From Kudoa neothunni (Eukaryota > Cnidaria), in contig OZ199839.1 in NCBI GenBank assembly GCA_964304625.1, forward strand, positions 7,440,001 through 7,504,000: DNA of 64,000 nt, in the 5' to 3' direction. The notes below the pieces were generated by a model. That model saw nothing but the letters and a program-made list of their open reading frames with translations. It was not told the DNA's origin and did not search any database. This document shows, piece by piece, positions 12,161-24,756 of this stretch. Made by a program: the position numbers and the translations under genes. Every line of letters begins with the position of its first letter. The stretch's first letter is position 1.

Positions 12161-13242
12161 TTAACCCTTTGAACCCCAAATTTAATTCATTGACTGTAGA
12201 AAATTTTTTTTGCTCATTCTGTTAAATTTTAAATAATTATATACAAAATATCCAAAAATTGGAGCAGTCATTTTAAAAATTAAAAAGATACACACATGGT
12301 GCCAAACGGCAACATTGGGACGGGGCTTATTTCAATATGCGGGAGTGCACATGTGCTTTTTTTAATGTTACTTTGTTTTTAACCGAGAAATTACTTTTCC
12401 ACCACCACCACCACCATCAAAAATGAAATATTAAATTATTGATTACAATTGTAATAGTCCAAAAAGCAGTTTCTGTTTTTATTGAAGCACAAATGGACAT
12501 TGCACTTAATGCAAATATGTTCAAATAATCTATCATTGAAGAATCGGTTGAAATAAATGAAACATTCAAATACAATATCTTCAACTTGTTCAAAAATATC
12601 AGTTGTTTCAATATCATTGTTTAATTAATTTTTCGCGTTCATTATCTAATTTTAACGGTAGTCATCTTTCTGCCCGTCACTAGAACTGTATTCGGATACA
12701 ATACCGTCATATTGACTATACAAAATGGAATCTGATTCCAGTCCAACGTCTGATTTGTGCCCATCTGGTAATAATATGATTTTTTAAAAGTATACCTTAT
12801 TTATTTATCCCCAAAACTAGTCAGAATCCATTCCAAAGAATATAAACACACATAAATAGAGGGCCCAGTATTGCCAAATGGCAATATGGATTAATCTGTC
12901 CCTATAATATACATATTAAAACATATTTTCTTCTTAGATTCATTTTTAGAATAAAATTATTTAATACTATATGCGTATATTTTTTTATTTTTCTGAAACC
13001 TCAAAATTCCAAATTCAATTGCAGGATACTTTTAGCCATTTTTACTCGCTGTACAGTTATATATTCAGCTGTATTGCTCTTGATATAAAATATAAGAATT
13101 TTTATAATTCATTTATATAAAATCAAATTAATATTAATTATATTATTATAATAAAGCTAGATTCAAAAAATGTCATTAAATGGTTAAAAACTCACAAAAT
13201 AAAAATGTTGCCATTTGGCATCATTGAGGTTCAAAGGGTTAA
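12161..13242 (-). mobile_element. piggyBac-type non-autonomous element, 1.08 kb
   Basis: TTAA at 12161-12164 and 13239-13242 bracket inverted ends CCCTTTGAACCCCAA and (other strand) CCCTTTGAACCTCAA, 14 of 15 identical. A subterminal motif TGCCAAAYGGCAAC recurs near both ends and once in the middle (about 12300, 12874 and 13207), as in the internal repeats of piggyBac elements. A minus-strand scrap at 12660-12780 (DVGLESDSILYSQYD, IVSEYSSSDGQ) resembles the acidic, serine-rich N-terminus of piggyBac transposases. A CCA-triplet run lies at 12400-12417. Confidence 0.85.
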
Positions 13243-15667
13243 GTGAAACTCGTGGTAATCCAACCGGCATTAAACAAGACTTTTGTGAATACTGGGCTCA
13301 TAAACTGAAAATAAATAATCAAGATGGAAAATTAGTCAGTATTTCATTATGTTGAATCAAAAACAAGGGACTCACGAATATAAATTAGACAAGATTGGAA
13401 TGAAAGCCATTCCAATTCTATACTGGGTAAAGACCATATTAAATGTTATTATTTAATTTTATACAATTAGTCATTGCTTTAAGTATTGTTTTTATGATAC
13501 TCATAGTTTAATAATAATCAATATCAATAACCGAAATATTGATTTAAAAATACGCCACACTGCCCGAATATCTCACCATTATCCATATCACATCAATGCT
13601 CAGGATTTTACACGCCCCACCAGAGCCGTACATTAAAAGCTCAAAAATTTCCATGCCCGCCAAAATTTTTCCACGCCCCTGATCAGGAAACATTCTTATA
13701 GACTTTGTCATTACTGATATCGGTTGCCGTTGAAGTTAATTTTTAAATAATGATTTACCCTGTTCACCGAAAATCATACGCGCAGTCTTGTTCGACCAAG
13801 GATCAAAATATAGGTTTTGTAAAAAGTTTGAAGGCCAATTTCAAGAAAGTTGTTTAAAAATCATTTCTTTTTAGATAAAAATAGTCTATATATGTTTAAA
13901 TCTATAACATAAAATTGTTTTAATGTATCGACAGAGATTAAAACATCAATTTTTAATAACTGCCCTCCAAAAATCATATATATTTATTCCCAAAGTTTTA
14001 CTTATTCATATTACTTATTATAACGTACTTATGGTCTGATTCTATTTATATAATGTAACCGACGGTGTTGAGAACTGGAAAACATGGAAACAATTTGCAA
14101 CAAGAAACCAGTCTATCACAATATAATTCGTCGTTTTTTAGCCCTAACTTATTATCAGTATATTTCTATTTCACGAATGCTTTAAATGCACCTAACTAAA
14201 ATAAATTTCATGTTCAAACAAGGATACGGTTAAATATTACGGGGAATAAACCTTCAGGCTTCGTTTCGTGTTTTCGAAATTTGTTTTAAAAATGTTGGTT
14301 TAACATAGATCTCATACAAAATAATAAAATACAACATATAAGCAATCAATATGCATTCATAATCAATTAAAACCCATTTTTGGAAGAAAATTCAGTTGGT
14401 GAACATTGTTGATAATGGATTAGTTTTTAGGGCGCTTGAAGAAAAATTTGTTTATTGTTTATTATTACTCTTATTTTGTTATAGTAATGTCTTCCCTCCA
14501 TTTATTGTTGAAAGTAAAAATTTAATTTAATTTAAATTATTGTGGTACTGTCTCACGTTTTAAATTGATTCAAGCTAAAAAGTAGGAACATTACATGATG
14601 TGACCATACAATTCTCTATAATCCAGAGACAAACGAAAAGTAATGACCAATTTTTTTTTCAATTTGGGGTCAACCTCCTTTTAATTGTAACTAAAATATG
14701 CATATACGCACTAATTTGAAACAAATACCTTTTATTTGTTCTATTCTCATATAACAAGAGCCGAATAAAGGTTTGGAGCTTGATCAAATTTTTTCAGTTA
14801 TCCAGACATAAAAGATACGTTGCATGATATATAGATAAAATAATTGTTTATACACTTTATTCTATTGTTTTATTTTGTCTGAAGTTTAAATGATCAAAAA
14901 TAAAATTTAAATGAAAATACTATTTTCATTAGCTAAAAGTATTGGACTCCATCAAGACTCATCCTTCAAAGATTTAACTTCCGCATAAGGTTAAATATAT
15001 AGATATGAGAATTAAACAAAAACAGGTTGTCTATATATTTTGTAGAACCTATAGTTAGTTACTAAACAGTACAACAACCAGGATTGATTATTTTTAGTTG
15101 GGGTTTTTCTATTGATTTGACCGGATTTTCCAACCTCGTGTTTAATCATAAATTAAAGTTTTTTAGCTTCAAAAAATTCCTAGCCATTATCATTTGAGAT
15201 TTTGTGCGACGTCTTTGGAGGATTAAAACCACAAGAGTGAATTTCCTACATGCGGGAATTAATCAAAAAATATGTCTTTACTAAATGAGATTTGAATTTA
15301 AACTCTTCAATGCTATATAAATAATTTCGTTACATGAAGAATTTTATTGTATTTTAAAAAAGAATGATCATTGTATCAATATTTTTACTCAACGTTTAGA
15401 ATTAAAAATTGGAAGAAATTATTTAATAAATGGTAAATGCTTAAAAAAATAAATATTTAATTTTTATTTAAATTCGAAACACCACCAATATCTATAAATA
15501 TTAGAGTAATAAGGTTGACAGCTCCAAAAAATTAATTTTAAATAACACGTTAACAAAACCTCAGACTTGAAATTGAAACCTATTTAAAGAAGTTTGTTGT
15601 TGAAAATTTTATATTATTAACAGAAAAACATCAATGATAATATCTGTCAATTTCTTCATTATTAACA
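13243..15667. other. Intergenic, AT-rich
   Basis: No gene recognised. The first 110 bases keep one plus-strand frame open (ETRGNPTGIKQDFCEYWAHK) for about 37 codons, which could be an old coding fragment; nothing identifies it. Around 13600-13690 the phrase CACGCCCC recurs loosely three times. Confidence 0.4.
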
Positions 15668-16243
15668 CAGTAGAACCTGGATTATCCGGAAATCGCGCTA
15701 TCTGGAAGAACTATTTAATTATATTTCTAGATAAAAGTACCACCCATAATCGTACGACATATACAATGTAACGTATATAACAATGCGATATTTAAAAAAA
15801 AAATATTTCTAGGTTATTTATTAATAAATTTCTCTTTTAAAAGTTAAATTAAGCATTCAATTCTTAAATAAATTTGTGCTATATCAGAACACATGCCTGT
15901 GTGTATAATAAATAAACATTAATTATTGATTATTTAAGGAAGTAGGTAGATCCTCTGTAGACGTGTAAGAACTGCCATAATTATATATGTTCTTCTTTTA
16001 AGTCTCCATATTCTTAGTTAATAGATATATCAACATTTTTAATTTTAATGGCAGGAGTTAAAATAATTTACCTAATACATAGTGAAAATTGTTTATAAAT
16101 CATGTAAACAACCCTTTAAGCAAAAATTTCAAATAAATCCTCGCCCACTGAATTGTTTATTTTCAATTAACCGGAACCTCACTATCTGTAAAAAAATCGC
16201 TGGTCCCAAGTCCAAAATTTTCCGGATAATTGAGGTTCGACTG
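15668..16243. mobile_element. pogo/Tigger-type MITE, 576 bp
   Basis: Left end CAGTAGAACCTGGATTATCC (continuing GGAAA); right end on the minus strand CAGTCGAACCTCAATTATCC (continuing GGAAA), 22 of 25 identical. This is the well-known pogo/Tigger end pattern. TA follows the right end; the left flank is CA, probably a mutated TA. A second inverted motif (GAACCTCACTATCTG at about 16170 against GCGCTATCTGGAAGAAC at 15693) sits inside. No coding capacity. Confidence 0.8.
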
Positions 16244-16575
16244 TATTAGTAAATTAAAAATTTACTAAACCCAAGCCCCTATTTTTATTTTTTGTAGTAA
16301 ATATATTATTTGAATGCAGATTTAATTCAGAAAAACGACAACAAAATAAACAAAATAAACAAAATGACAATAAAAATATTTTTATATTGAACAATACAAT
16401 TTTATTTGTGGGTTTTAAACGAATTTCAACAATGAAAGTTAATCGGACGTGAAAAAATAAATAATTTAATAAAAAATGTTCTACAACAAAAAGTTGTCTC
16501 CTAAAATCGCATTTTTTATACATATTCGTAAAGAGCAACAGATCCGACATGTAATTTTGCGATAGCATTAGAGAT

Positions 16576-18739
16576 CTAATAATAATCATCATCGTCCTCG
16601 TTTTGTTCATCATGGATATCTGAAGCATCTGAACTTCCTGTGCTTGTTTTACTGGTTCCATCGTCAATAACATATTTATTTGTTATTTCAATATTTTTCG
16701 TGGTATATTGGATATTTTTGTGTAGAGTTTTCATTTTAAGTGCTTCAGATACTGACGAATGTTTAGCAGTTGGTCGTTTGGTAGTGGTGGTGTCCTCAAG
16801 TTTTTTGGTCTTTTCATTTATTTTTCGTAATGTGGCTTTTGATGCTTTATTTTGTTTCTAACAGAAAATATATGGTTTTAAAAACAGGTTATGTGAGATT
16901 ACTTTTTTATTTTGCATGAGGAGCTCTGCGACGGCCCCAAATCTGGTGTTACCACCTGAAGAAGATTGTAGCATACTTTGAGGCATATCAGTCTCTCGAA
17001 CTTTCAAAATTTCACTCTTTTTAAGGTTGGAATCAAACAAATTGAAGCTGGCAATATTCTAAAATTTTTTATTTGCAATTAGACTGATATATGTATAATA
17101 TATCACTTGATTTGAACGGGTAGACCTCAGCGTGGCATGGTTTTGAGTAAAGCCACGTTTAACGTGAGGTTGAGAATTATTTTGAAGACCGTTTGATTGA
17201 TCTCTATCATGTTCCAAATCACTCATTTTATCCTCTACAACATTTTTCTTAAGGAGGGTACGCGCCTTGAGCCAATTTTTAGAGGATTTTTTCTCAACAA
17301 GTCTTCCTTCAATAGGATTTGATGAATTGCTAACATTTCTGGCCATTTCTAATGTAGGAATTGGTGCTAACGATGCACTTGTGTTGCCATTCAGGTTTGT
17401 AGGTACTATGTTTGTGATTGTTTTGTTTTCAGTTGGGGGTTCCTTATTATCGTGGAATATACCTTCTTTGGCGTCATTAGAGGAAACGATTGCATTTGAT
17501 TTAATTTCTCCATCTCCCCTAGTTTGTTTTGTCCGGATATGTTCTGATTCGTCATCAGTTAGATCATTTTGGTTACCTAGTCCGTAGGCATCTTTCTCAT
17601 CATCCTAAAAAAGTATCAATTAAAAATAAATGCATTTTCATAAAGTTGTTACGTTGCAGCTGAGCGATAATAAACCAGCTAACACGATTCCACATATATT
17701 CTAAATTGTAAGTTAGAATGAATATAAAATTAATTCGGAATACTTGCAAAATCAATAAAATAATGGATGTGACGACTAATTTGCGCTGTTTATTATCAGC
17801 TATAGGCGAAACGACCCAGAACAACAATATAATTGGGGCTGCCGTGAACGTCATGATGGTTAAAGTAAATATTAAACGTTTTCTAAATTTTTAAATGAAA
17901 AATGTAACCGAATAGTGAACAATGAGAAAATCGTTTATTTACTTAATATATGCACATATACGCTCCTTCACATCTAACGCCTGTTTTTTCAACAATAACA
18001 AACAACCTATCATTAAACTGATGAGGGCCTAAAATTAAATTTCAGTTTAACGAAACTCATCACTCACAATTACTATCGAAATTAACACAAGTGTTGTGAT
18101 GAAAGCGATATTGTATATGCAACTTACCTCACAAGCCCCTCTATAATAATATTGAATTATCTTCGATTCTCGTAATAATAAAAAATACTTTGAGGTCTCT
18201 TTCGTAAAAATTTTGAAAAGAAGTTTTTCAGAACCGAACGCATTAAAAGACAAGGTAAGAACTGTTGCTAAGATAAAAGCAAACAATATTATTAAACATT
18301 TCGTTATTCTTTTCCGAGATCTCAGTATATTTGGCTTCAAATAGAAAATTGTTGTTATTAAGTCCCCCAATATAAGCAAGAAAATCGTCATGATAGCGTG
18401 CTGAATTAGAATGATGACTGTGTTACATATAGTCTAAGAAAATTAATCACTCAAATTGCTATATTCAATCATGAATTCATACCATAACTCCATTCAATGG
18501 TAGTATATAAAGAAGATTTAATAACACAGCCCACCAAAACGACATTATAACCAAATAGAATGGATTGATTAAAGTAAGTTGGTAGAACCTTTTCATATAT
18601 GTGAGATAAAAACCGAAAAATATAATATAAAATACTTTAAAAACCATTTAAGATATCCTAAAACAAGGGCGGAGATAAATCCCACTCCAATACAAATTAA
18701 AGCTAAAATAGACTCTGCTTTCCACGGTGTAGTCGTCAT
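16576..18739 (-). CDS. Multi-pass membrane protein with long polar C-terminal tail, function unknown
   Basis: Eight exons fit on the minus strand: 18739-18645, 18588-18483, 18400-18128, 18028-17943, 17882-17684 (this donor is the least certain), 17604-17107, 17058-16903 and 16857-16576, giving about 564 residues. Frames agree across every junction. The start MTTTPWKAESILAL leads directly into the first hydrophobic segment. Five to seven membrane spans follow (for example ALICIGVGFISALVLG, FYLVIMSFWWAVLLNLLYIL, ITKCLIILFAFILATVLTL, ALISLMIGCLLLL, AAPIILLFWVV). From about residue 255 the protein is hydrophilic: Asp/Glu-, Ser/Thr- and Asn-rich, with a basic coiled-coil-like patch (KATLRKINEKTKKLED), ending in an acidic EDDDDYY tail. 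I recognise no family. A receptor, transporter or ER protein with a regulatory cytosolic tail is possible. The gene model is inferred from splice signals and frame continuity. Confidence 0.65.
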
Positions 18740-19702
18740 TGGTCACTAAATTGTTGCTATAAGTTTTTCAATTTATAATATTATCTCAAAAAGTTGAAAA
18801 ATTACCTTGGATAAAAATGCAAACGTTTTGATGTGAAGGATTCTATTGTGCCTATTGAGACCGTACAACATATACATAACGAATAACTTCAATTTACATT
18901 GAATTCGTTTAATCTTAATCTGTCATATTCAAGTGGCTTCATTGACATTCCATTATCAGCCAATAAAATTTTTTAAATATAATATTGTAATGAACTTGGA
19001 GAAGACAGTATTTTTGCGAAGTTAATCACTTAACCTCGAATATAATTCTGTTAGAGGAATTTACTTTTTAAATACAATATTAATAATATTTCCATAATCT
19101 TGGCTGCACGCAGATATAATTTTTATATCTGTGTTGAATAATTGATACCTAAACGTGTAATTCTCGGAAATTATTTATGATAGTCATTGAGTTGAGTCGA
19201 CTTTTTGTTTTGCACGTGTATGAATTGAACTGTCTGCATTATATATCATCGTTTCCATTTTTAATTATTAAATAAAAAATTGGCGAAAAAATAATTATTA
19301 ACAAAAACAATGATAAGCGGTTCTTTTATTTATAATTCCAATTAAATGAGAAAAATTTTTAATTTATATTTATAAACATTATTCAAATTGGATGTATTAA
19401 ATGAGTTTATCTAATACCTCTAAATAATGAAAATATTAAATATATATTTATTATTTTTCTTATGTTTTAAAATATTTTTAATATTTTAATCAATTCTTAG
19501 TGGAATTGATGTTTATATATTATTTTTATTAATTCAATCAGCAAACGTAGGAAATTTTTTATTTTAATTACATATTTAAGAGGATTAATTTTTTATACAG
19601 CTTTTAGCTCTTTTGAACATAGTTGTCATCAAATAATTGAAAACTTAATACAAACGACATAATTTCATTCAGAGAAGCCTGGATGTCTCTTTCGCCCTTA
19701 TT
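18740..19702. other. Intergenic, presumed upstream region of the membrane-protein gene
   Basis: AT-rich, with no frame or repeat recognised. It must hold the promoter of the minus-strand gene starting at 18739, but no motif stands out. Confidence 0.4.
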
Positions 19703-19711
19703 ATTTGTTAA

Positions 19712-21423
19712 GGTACTGACAATTGCAGCGGATGGGAATATCTACTAAAATAATTCTCGTATCAAAATTTTAATTTCATAAATACATATAACAAAAATGA
19801 ACTATTATGAAATAAATTTTCAAAAGGAAATAAATTAGCCAATTATGCATACATTAAGCTGTAAATTTCCTCAAGAATATATAATTAAGTTAGATTCTAT
19901 GTAACCTTGAATATAAATATCGTAATTTTTATAAGAAATTATGAGGGACGGTGTATTTGTTAGAGAGTGCACTCAGGCTATAAATACCCTAATGCGCTTT
20001 CATGTATGTCTACTCTCTCATCTGTTTTTAATCAAATATAGGTGAACAACAATAAATAATACTTCTATTAATTTATTTTAAAAACTAATATAACTGTTTT
20101 TAAGATCAAATAATTGTGATTTTTAACTTGTTTTCCTGTTCCATAAAAATGAAAAGGAAATTATTATACAATGGATATATATATATATATATATTTCGTA
20201 GAATATTTTATTGTTTGTATCCTTTACATAAATTTAACTTGCTCATCCTCGCGTTTTAGGTAATCTAGTGTTTGCTAGATCAGAACCTTTAGGTCGCCCT
20301 GCTGTTCTTATTTTAGAGAGGAATTTTAAATCTACATAAAATTAATAGAAAATTTGATATGATTATTTAACTATTAAAATTATCATCAATTTTGCGCTCA
20401 TCAATCTGTTGGTCACTTTTATATTCTACAAGTGTTAAGACGAGTCATTAGTAAGCAACTTAGTTGAGCATGCTTCAGAAATTTCATTCATTCATTTCTG
20501 TATTTTCATTTGCTTAAAGCTTGGTATCTAGTATTTATTTGAGCACATTATACTCATATTTACACCATTTCTATTTCCATTTTTCTTGATATTTGATACC
20601 TGGTTATAAAATTTCGAATTATTCTCGTTGATTTCACTCTGTACTTAAAGTTAATTACATCGTTTTAAATGAAAATTTTATATCAATATTTAGTAATTAT
20701 TCTAGTTCTAAAAATTACCATCTCTAATATAGCTTAAATTCTCTTGATAACAATTATTGAACTACTAAGGATCAATTCACTGCAATATTCTTCAGACGCT
20801 GACGTATATTGGTTTGAATACCTTAGGCATATCATAAGTGTTTTAATTTTTCATTGAGGATTTCTTGTACTTGTACATTTTGCCTAGATTTAGCATCATT
20901 ACTAGATGAAAAATTATCCTGTATATAATCGCTGGTGGGAAATATTTTTATGAAAGTAAATTAGATAATAATGTTTCACATGATTGACATTAATATTAAG
21001 GGAATAAATGGTGATATTTGTCGATAAAGCCCATAATAAAAATTATAACGACCATTTAAATGTAAAATTAATTATTTTAATTGAAATTATATCGTAAAAC
21101 AGTTTATTTACAATCACTGTTGCAAACGAACCATGTTAACACCACCTCACGTGTTCTTAATTTACATATCGTATATATCGATACTTCTTGTTGTATAAAA
21201 TCAACATAACAAAGATTTGATAATCACTTATACATTAACTTAAATATGAGTTTATTGAAGACGAATATTAAACAATATCTGCATATTTGGCTAATTTATA
21301 AGAAAAACGTCAACAAATTTATTTCATAATAGTTCATTTATTTTTATAAGTATTTTTGAAATTATAATTTTGATACAAGCGTTATTTTAGTAGATATTCC
21401 CATCCGTTGTAATAGCCATTGCC
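19712..21423. mobile_element. Merlin-type non-autonomous element with 9-bp target duplication
   Basis: The outer 140-150 bp form an inverted repeat: GCGGATGGGAATATCTACTA on the left and ACGGATGGGAATATCTACTA on the minus strand from the right, with similarity running on past TGAACTATTATGAAATAAAT. The ends begin GGTACTGAC and GGCAATGGC, reminiscent of the Merlin-1 end GGTAATGGT. A perfect 9-bp duplication ATTTGTTAA flanks it (19703-19711 and 21424-21432). Nine bases, a GG start and long TIRs fit Merlin. There is no transposase in the 1.4-kb core, so it relies on a partner. Confidence 0.75.
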
Positions 21424-21497
21424 ATTTGTTAAAGTTTTCTCTTTTTACTGATGAGATCGCATTACTAATAGCACAAAATGCATATAAATTGATTAAA

Positions 21498-23580
21498 TTA
21501 ACTTTCTAAGTAAAATGAGGAAGAAACCTACCCTACTTTTTTTATCAAATAATTTAATATATATAAGAATAATTAAAGAACAAATTTCAGCGAATTCTAT
21601 AGAGTAAATTTACAAAAAATGAGTAAATATTCTGCTAAATTTCCGACTGTACTTACGCTACGATAATCGATAATATGTCTTCTTCCAGTGAATACAGCGA
21701 TAGCTACATGGATTTTTATGGTTCTGATATCGATTGTTTACATATTGATGAGTTTTCATCGGATAGTTTCGATTTAGATATCAGCGTATTAGGAGAGTCC
21801 CTCATTGACAAATATGGTCATTTATGGATGGTCGTCAAACCTGTACCATCCAGAACGAGTGCCGGAGATATAATGAATATTCGTTCTGGTGTTTCTTCAT
21901 TTTCATCGAATAATTTGAACAATATGATTGACACACTTAGATTATTTATCAGCCAGAAGATGTATGATATTATCCTCAGTTTTACAAATAAATTTGAGGA
22001 AAATCATTTTCAAAGTAATTGGAAAACCCTAGATCAACCTGAATTAGATGGCATTATTGGATGCATGTTACTCATGGGAATCCATAAAGATAGAAAGGAA
22101 CCGATATCAGAGTTGTTTGGGGTCAGTGAGAGAGAGGTTTACAGGGGTCTGTTTTCATTAAATAGATTCGGACAGATTACTAGAGCTCTTCATTTTGATG
22201 ATAGAGACAATAGAGAAAACAGAAAAAAAGATGAAAAATTTTGTCATATACATGATCTCTGGAATCATTAATCATTGGGTTGATTTATTGCCTCGCTTTT
22301 TCCGTCCGTATGAAATTGTTTGTATAGACGAACAACTAGTATCGTTTAGAGGTCGTTGTCCTTTTAGACAGTATATGCGTAGTAAACCTTCAAAATACGG
22401 TATAAAATTTTTTCTATTGGTTGATCCCACGTCAACATACGTTTACATCTTCGATGTTTACTTGGGAAAACAAAAACAATGTGACCAGGCTATAAACGTT
22501 TGAAAGAATACGGTTTTAAAATTAATGGAATCACTCAGAGATTCAGGACGAAACTTAGTCTGAGATAATTTTTTCGCATCTGTTGGATTAGCAGACGAAC
22601 TTCTGACCAAGGAACTATCGTTGATTGGCACGCTTCGGTCGAATAAGGGGGATATTCCGCCGTTTTTGCACCCTAAAAAGGATTCTCCTATTAATTCTAC
22701 TCTTATTGTATTTCATGGCAAGAAAATGAAATTACGGTATTTAATTAAAATAACCTTTCTATCTTCTTTGTACATCTTCTTCAAATACTCAAACGTCATC
22801 TGGAGATCCGTTTAAACTGGATATCATCGTACATTAAAACAAAGTTAAAGGAGATGTTGACACAATCGCAAGGTTGTTAGCATCAGAAGATTTCCCCGTG
22901 GATGGTCACTCATTTTCTTTAATACGATAGATATTTTCCTCATTAATGCATTCTCTATTTGTAAAGAATTATTCAAGGTGCCCAGTCTAAGCAGAAGAGA
23001 ATTTCTGAAGTCGATGACGCATCAGTTGGTTGAATCTTTGGTTTCAAGAAAAAGGGAGAATACACCAACTTGGAATTTTCATTTTACCCATACCGAAGTG
23101 ACAATAGAAGTAGCTCCATTAAAAGATGTGAGCTATGTGACAGAAAAGTTTTATTAAAATGTTCAGTTTGTTCAGGTCTGTGTTATAAAGATCATTCGAA
23201 AAATATTTGTGATAAACGCCTTAACAAATGATTGATTTTGTCGGTTTGTTATTTTATTCTTGATTGCGTATTATAATACATTAACTTGCATAGATATATT
23301 CTTCAATACTATATAGGTTATTTTTAGGTCACTCACTCACTCATTTATTAAATAAATATTAATAAAACATATAAATTAGGTTATATTGCAATAAAACTAA
23401 ATATAACGCAATTCTCGTGCATGCACACTTGATTTATACCACTGTGTATTTATTCATTTTTTCTAAAATCATTTTTGCACATATTGAATCTTTTTATCAA
23501 AAAACGCGAGGTAGATTTCTATCCCATTTTACCCGGAGGGTGTAAATTTTTGAGTGACTTGGAAGGTTAAACGACCTTGA
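21498..23580 (+). mobile_element. piggyBac element, near full length, decayed
   Basis: TTAA at 21498-21501 and 23577-23580. Ends CTTTCTAAGTAA (left) and CCTTCCAAGTCA (right, other strand) agree at 9 of 12 positions. The 2.1-kb length and a plus-strand transposase frame at 21675-23230 fit a whole element. The diverged TIRs and multiple frame breaks indicate an older insertion than the one at 2150. Confidence 0.75.
21675..23230 (+). pseudogene. piggyBac transposase, nearly complete but broken
   Basis: The start MSSSSEYSDSYMDFYGSDID is the acidic N-terminus typical of the family. DDE_Tnp_1_7 follows: FTNKFEENHFQSNWKTLDQP, then LDGIIGCMLLMGIHK, then the first catalytic Asp in CIDEQLVSFRGRCPFRQYMR and KYGIKFFLLVDPTSTYVYIF. 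The second Asp is in DNFFASVGLADELL, immediately after an in-frame TGA (about 22563), and is followed by LIGTLRSNKGDIP. The last block, SRREFLKSMTHQLVESLVSR, leads to a C-terminal zinc domain (RCELCDRKVLLKCSVCSGLC, then DHSKN). Frame shifts occur near 22200 and after about 22740, with further breaks before the C-terminal block. About 518 codons in all, close to the usual length. Confidence 0.9.
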
Positions 23581-24756
23581 CAGGAAATACAATAATTGTC
23601 ACATTTTTCAAATCATAAGATTTAATAATTTTGAAGTGTTGTTGATCAATATTAGTAGATCCTGTAATAAAGCTGATGATACAATTCGAATTAGAATCAA
23701 TCTCCAAAACGAAAATTCCTCCAGATTTGACCCCATACTTTTGAGATCATAGTGTATGTATAGTGATTTGGAGTATCAGCCACGATAATGCACCTATATA
23801 TTAATGAATGTATTAGATTTGGAAATAGAACAGCGAAAAATCTATTTAGACATAAAAATATATAAAATATTTATTTATTATTGGCCGGCTACTAGTCAGT
23901 TTTATTGCCGTATCATGAAAGGATATACTTTGGAGGTTATTTTTTATTAGAAACAACCATATATACATTATTGTTGAATAGAAATTGAAAAGGTTTTGTC
24001 AGCAAATTAACAGAGGATACACTATAATACCACTTAGATAATTCAGTAAAAAATGTGACATCGATAACAATCCTATGCAATCCCCGCACATACTTTAAGT
24101 TGCCGAATTAAGATAATCTATCGAATTAATGCTAATAATTGAAATTCTCCAACTTTCTGAGGTTTATTATTATTATTCATATATTAATTAACCCAGCATA
24201 TTTTTAATATTCGAGTTAAAAGAATATGCAATGAATTTGGATAACAAAGACCGTCAATTTAAGCATGATTAAAATGGGATATATTCGGCAGTTGGTCAGT
24301 AACTGTAAGAGGAATTGTCCATTCTAAGCTTAAGCCAAATAGTACATTTAAAAAGATGGCTAACTCGATAAATCATTTGGAGAAAGCCAAACCAAAACTA
24401 AACGAAAATAGAATTCAAATAGCTTCAATATATCTTTCAATAATAATCATAATCCATAGCTAAGAGATAATGCAATCCATTTGACAAATACTAAAATCAG
24501 ATAGTAATAGTGTCATTGAAAACGGCAAAAACACGCGTTAATCGTATTCCCTACGTGAGAGTGAGGCGGTTATTTTGGTAGAAATGAGTTCAACCTGGGA
24601 AAACATCTAACACACATTTAAACAAAAATTATATTAACCACTAATCTAGTGACTAATGTGACAACTCACATAAATCCTCCAATAACAATATTCAAAAAAG
24701 TGTGAATAATAAACCTCTCAACAAAATATAAAATTAACTCAAGACGATCATATCCG
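23581..24756. other. Intergenic upstream of dolichyldiphosphatase
   Basis: AT-rich, with no frame or repeat assigned. It must contain the DOLPP1 promoter, but no element is recognised. Confidence 0.4.

Noticed and set aside
17267-17587. 106-codon plus-strand frame
   Set aside because: Opposite-strand shadow of the sixth exon of the membrane-protein gene, whose minus frame has consistent splice signals.
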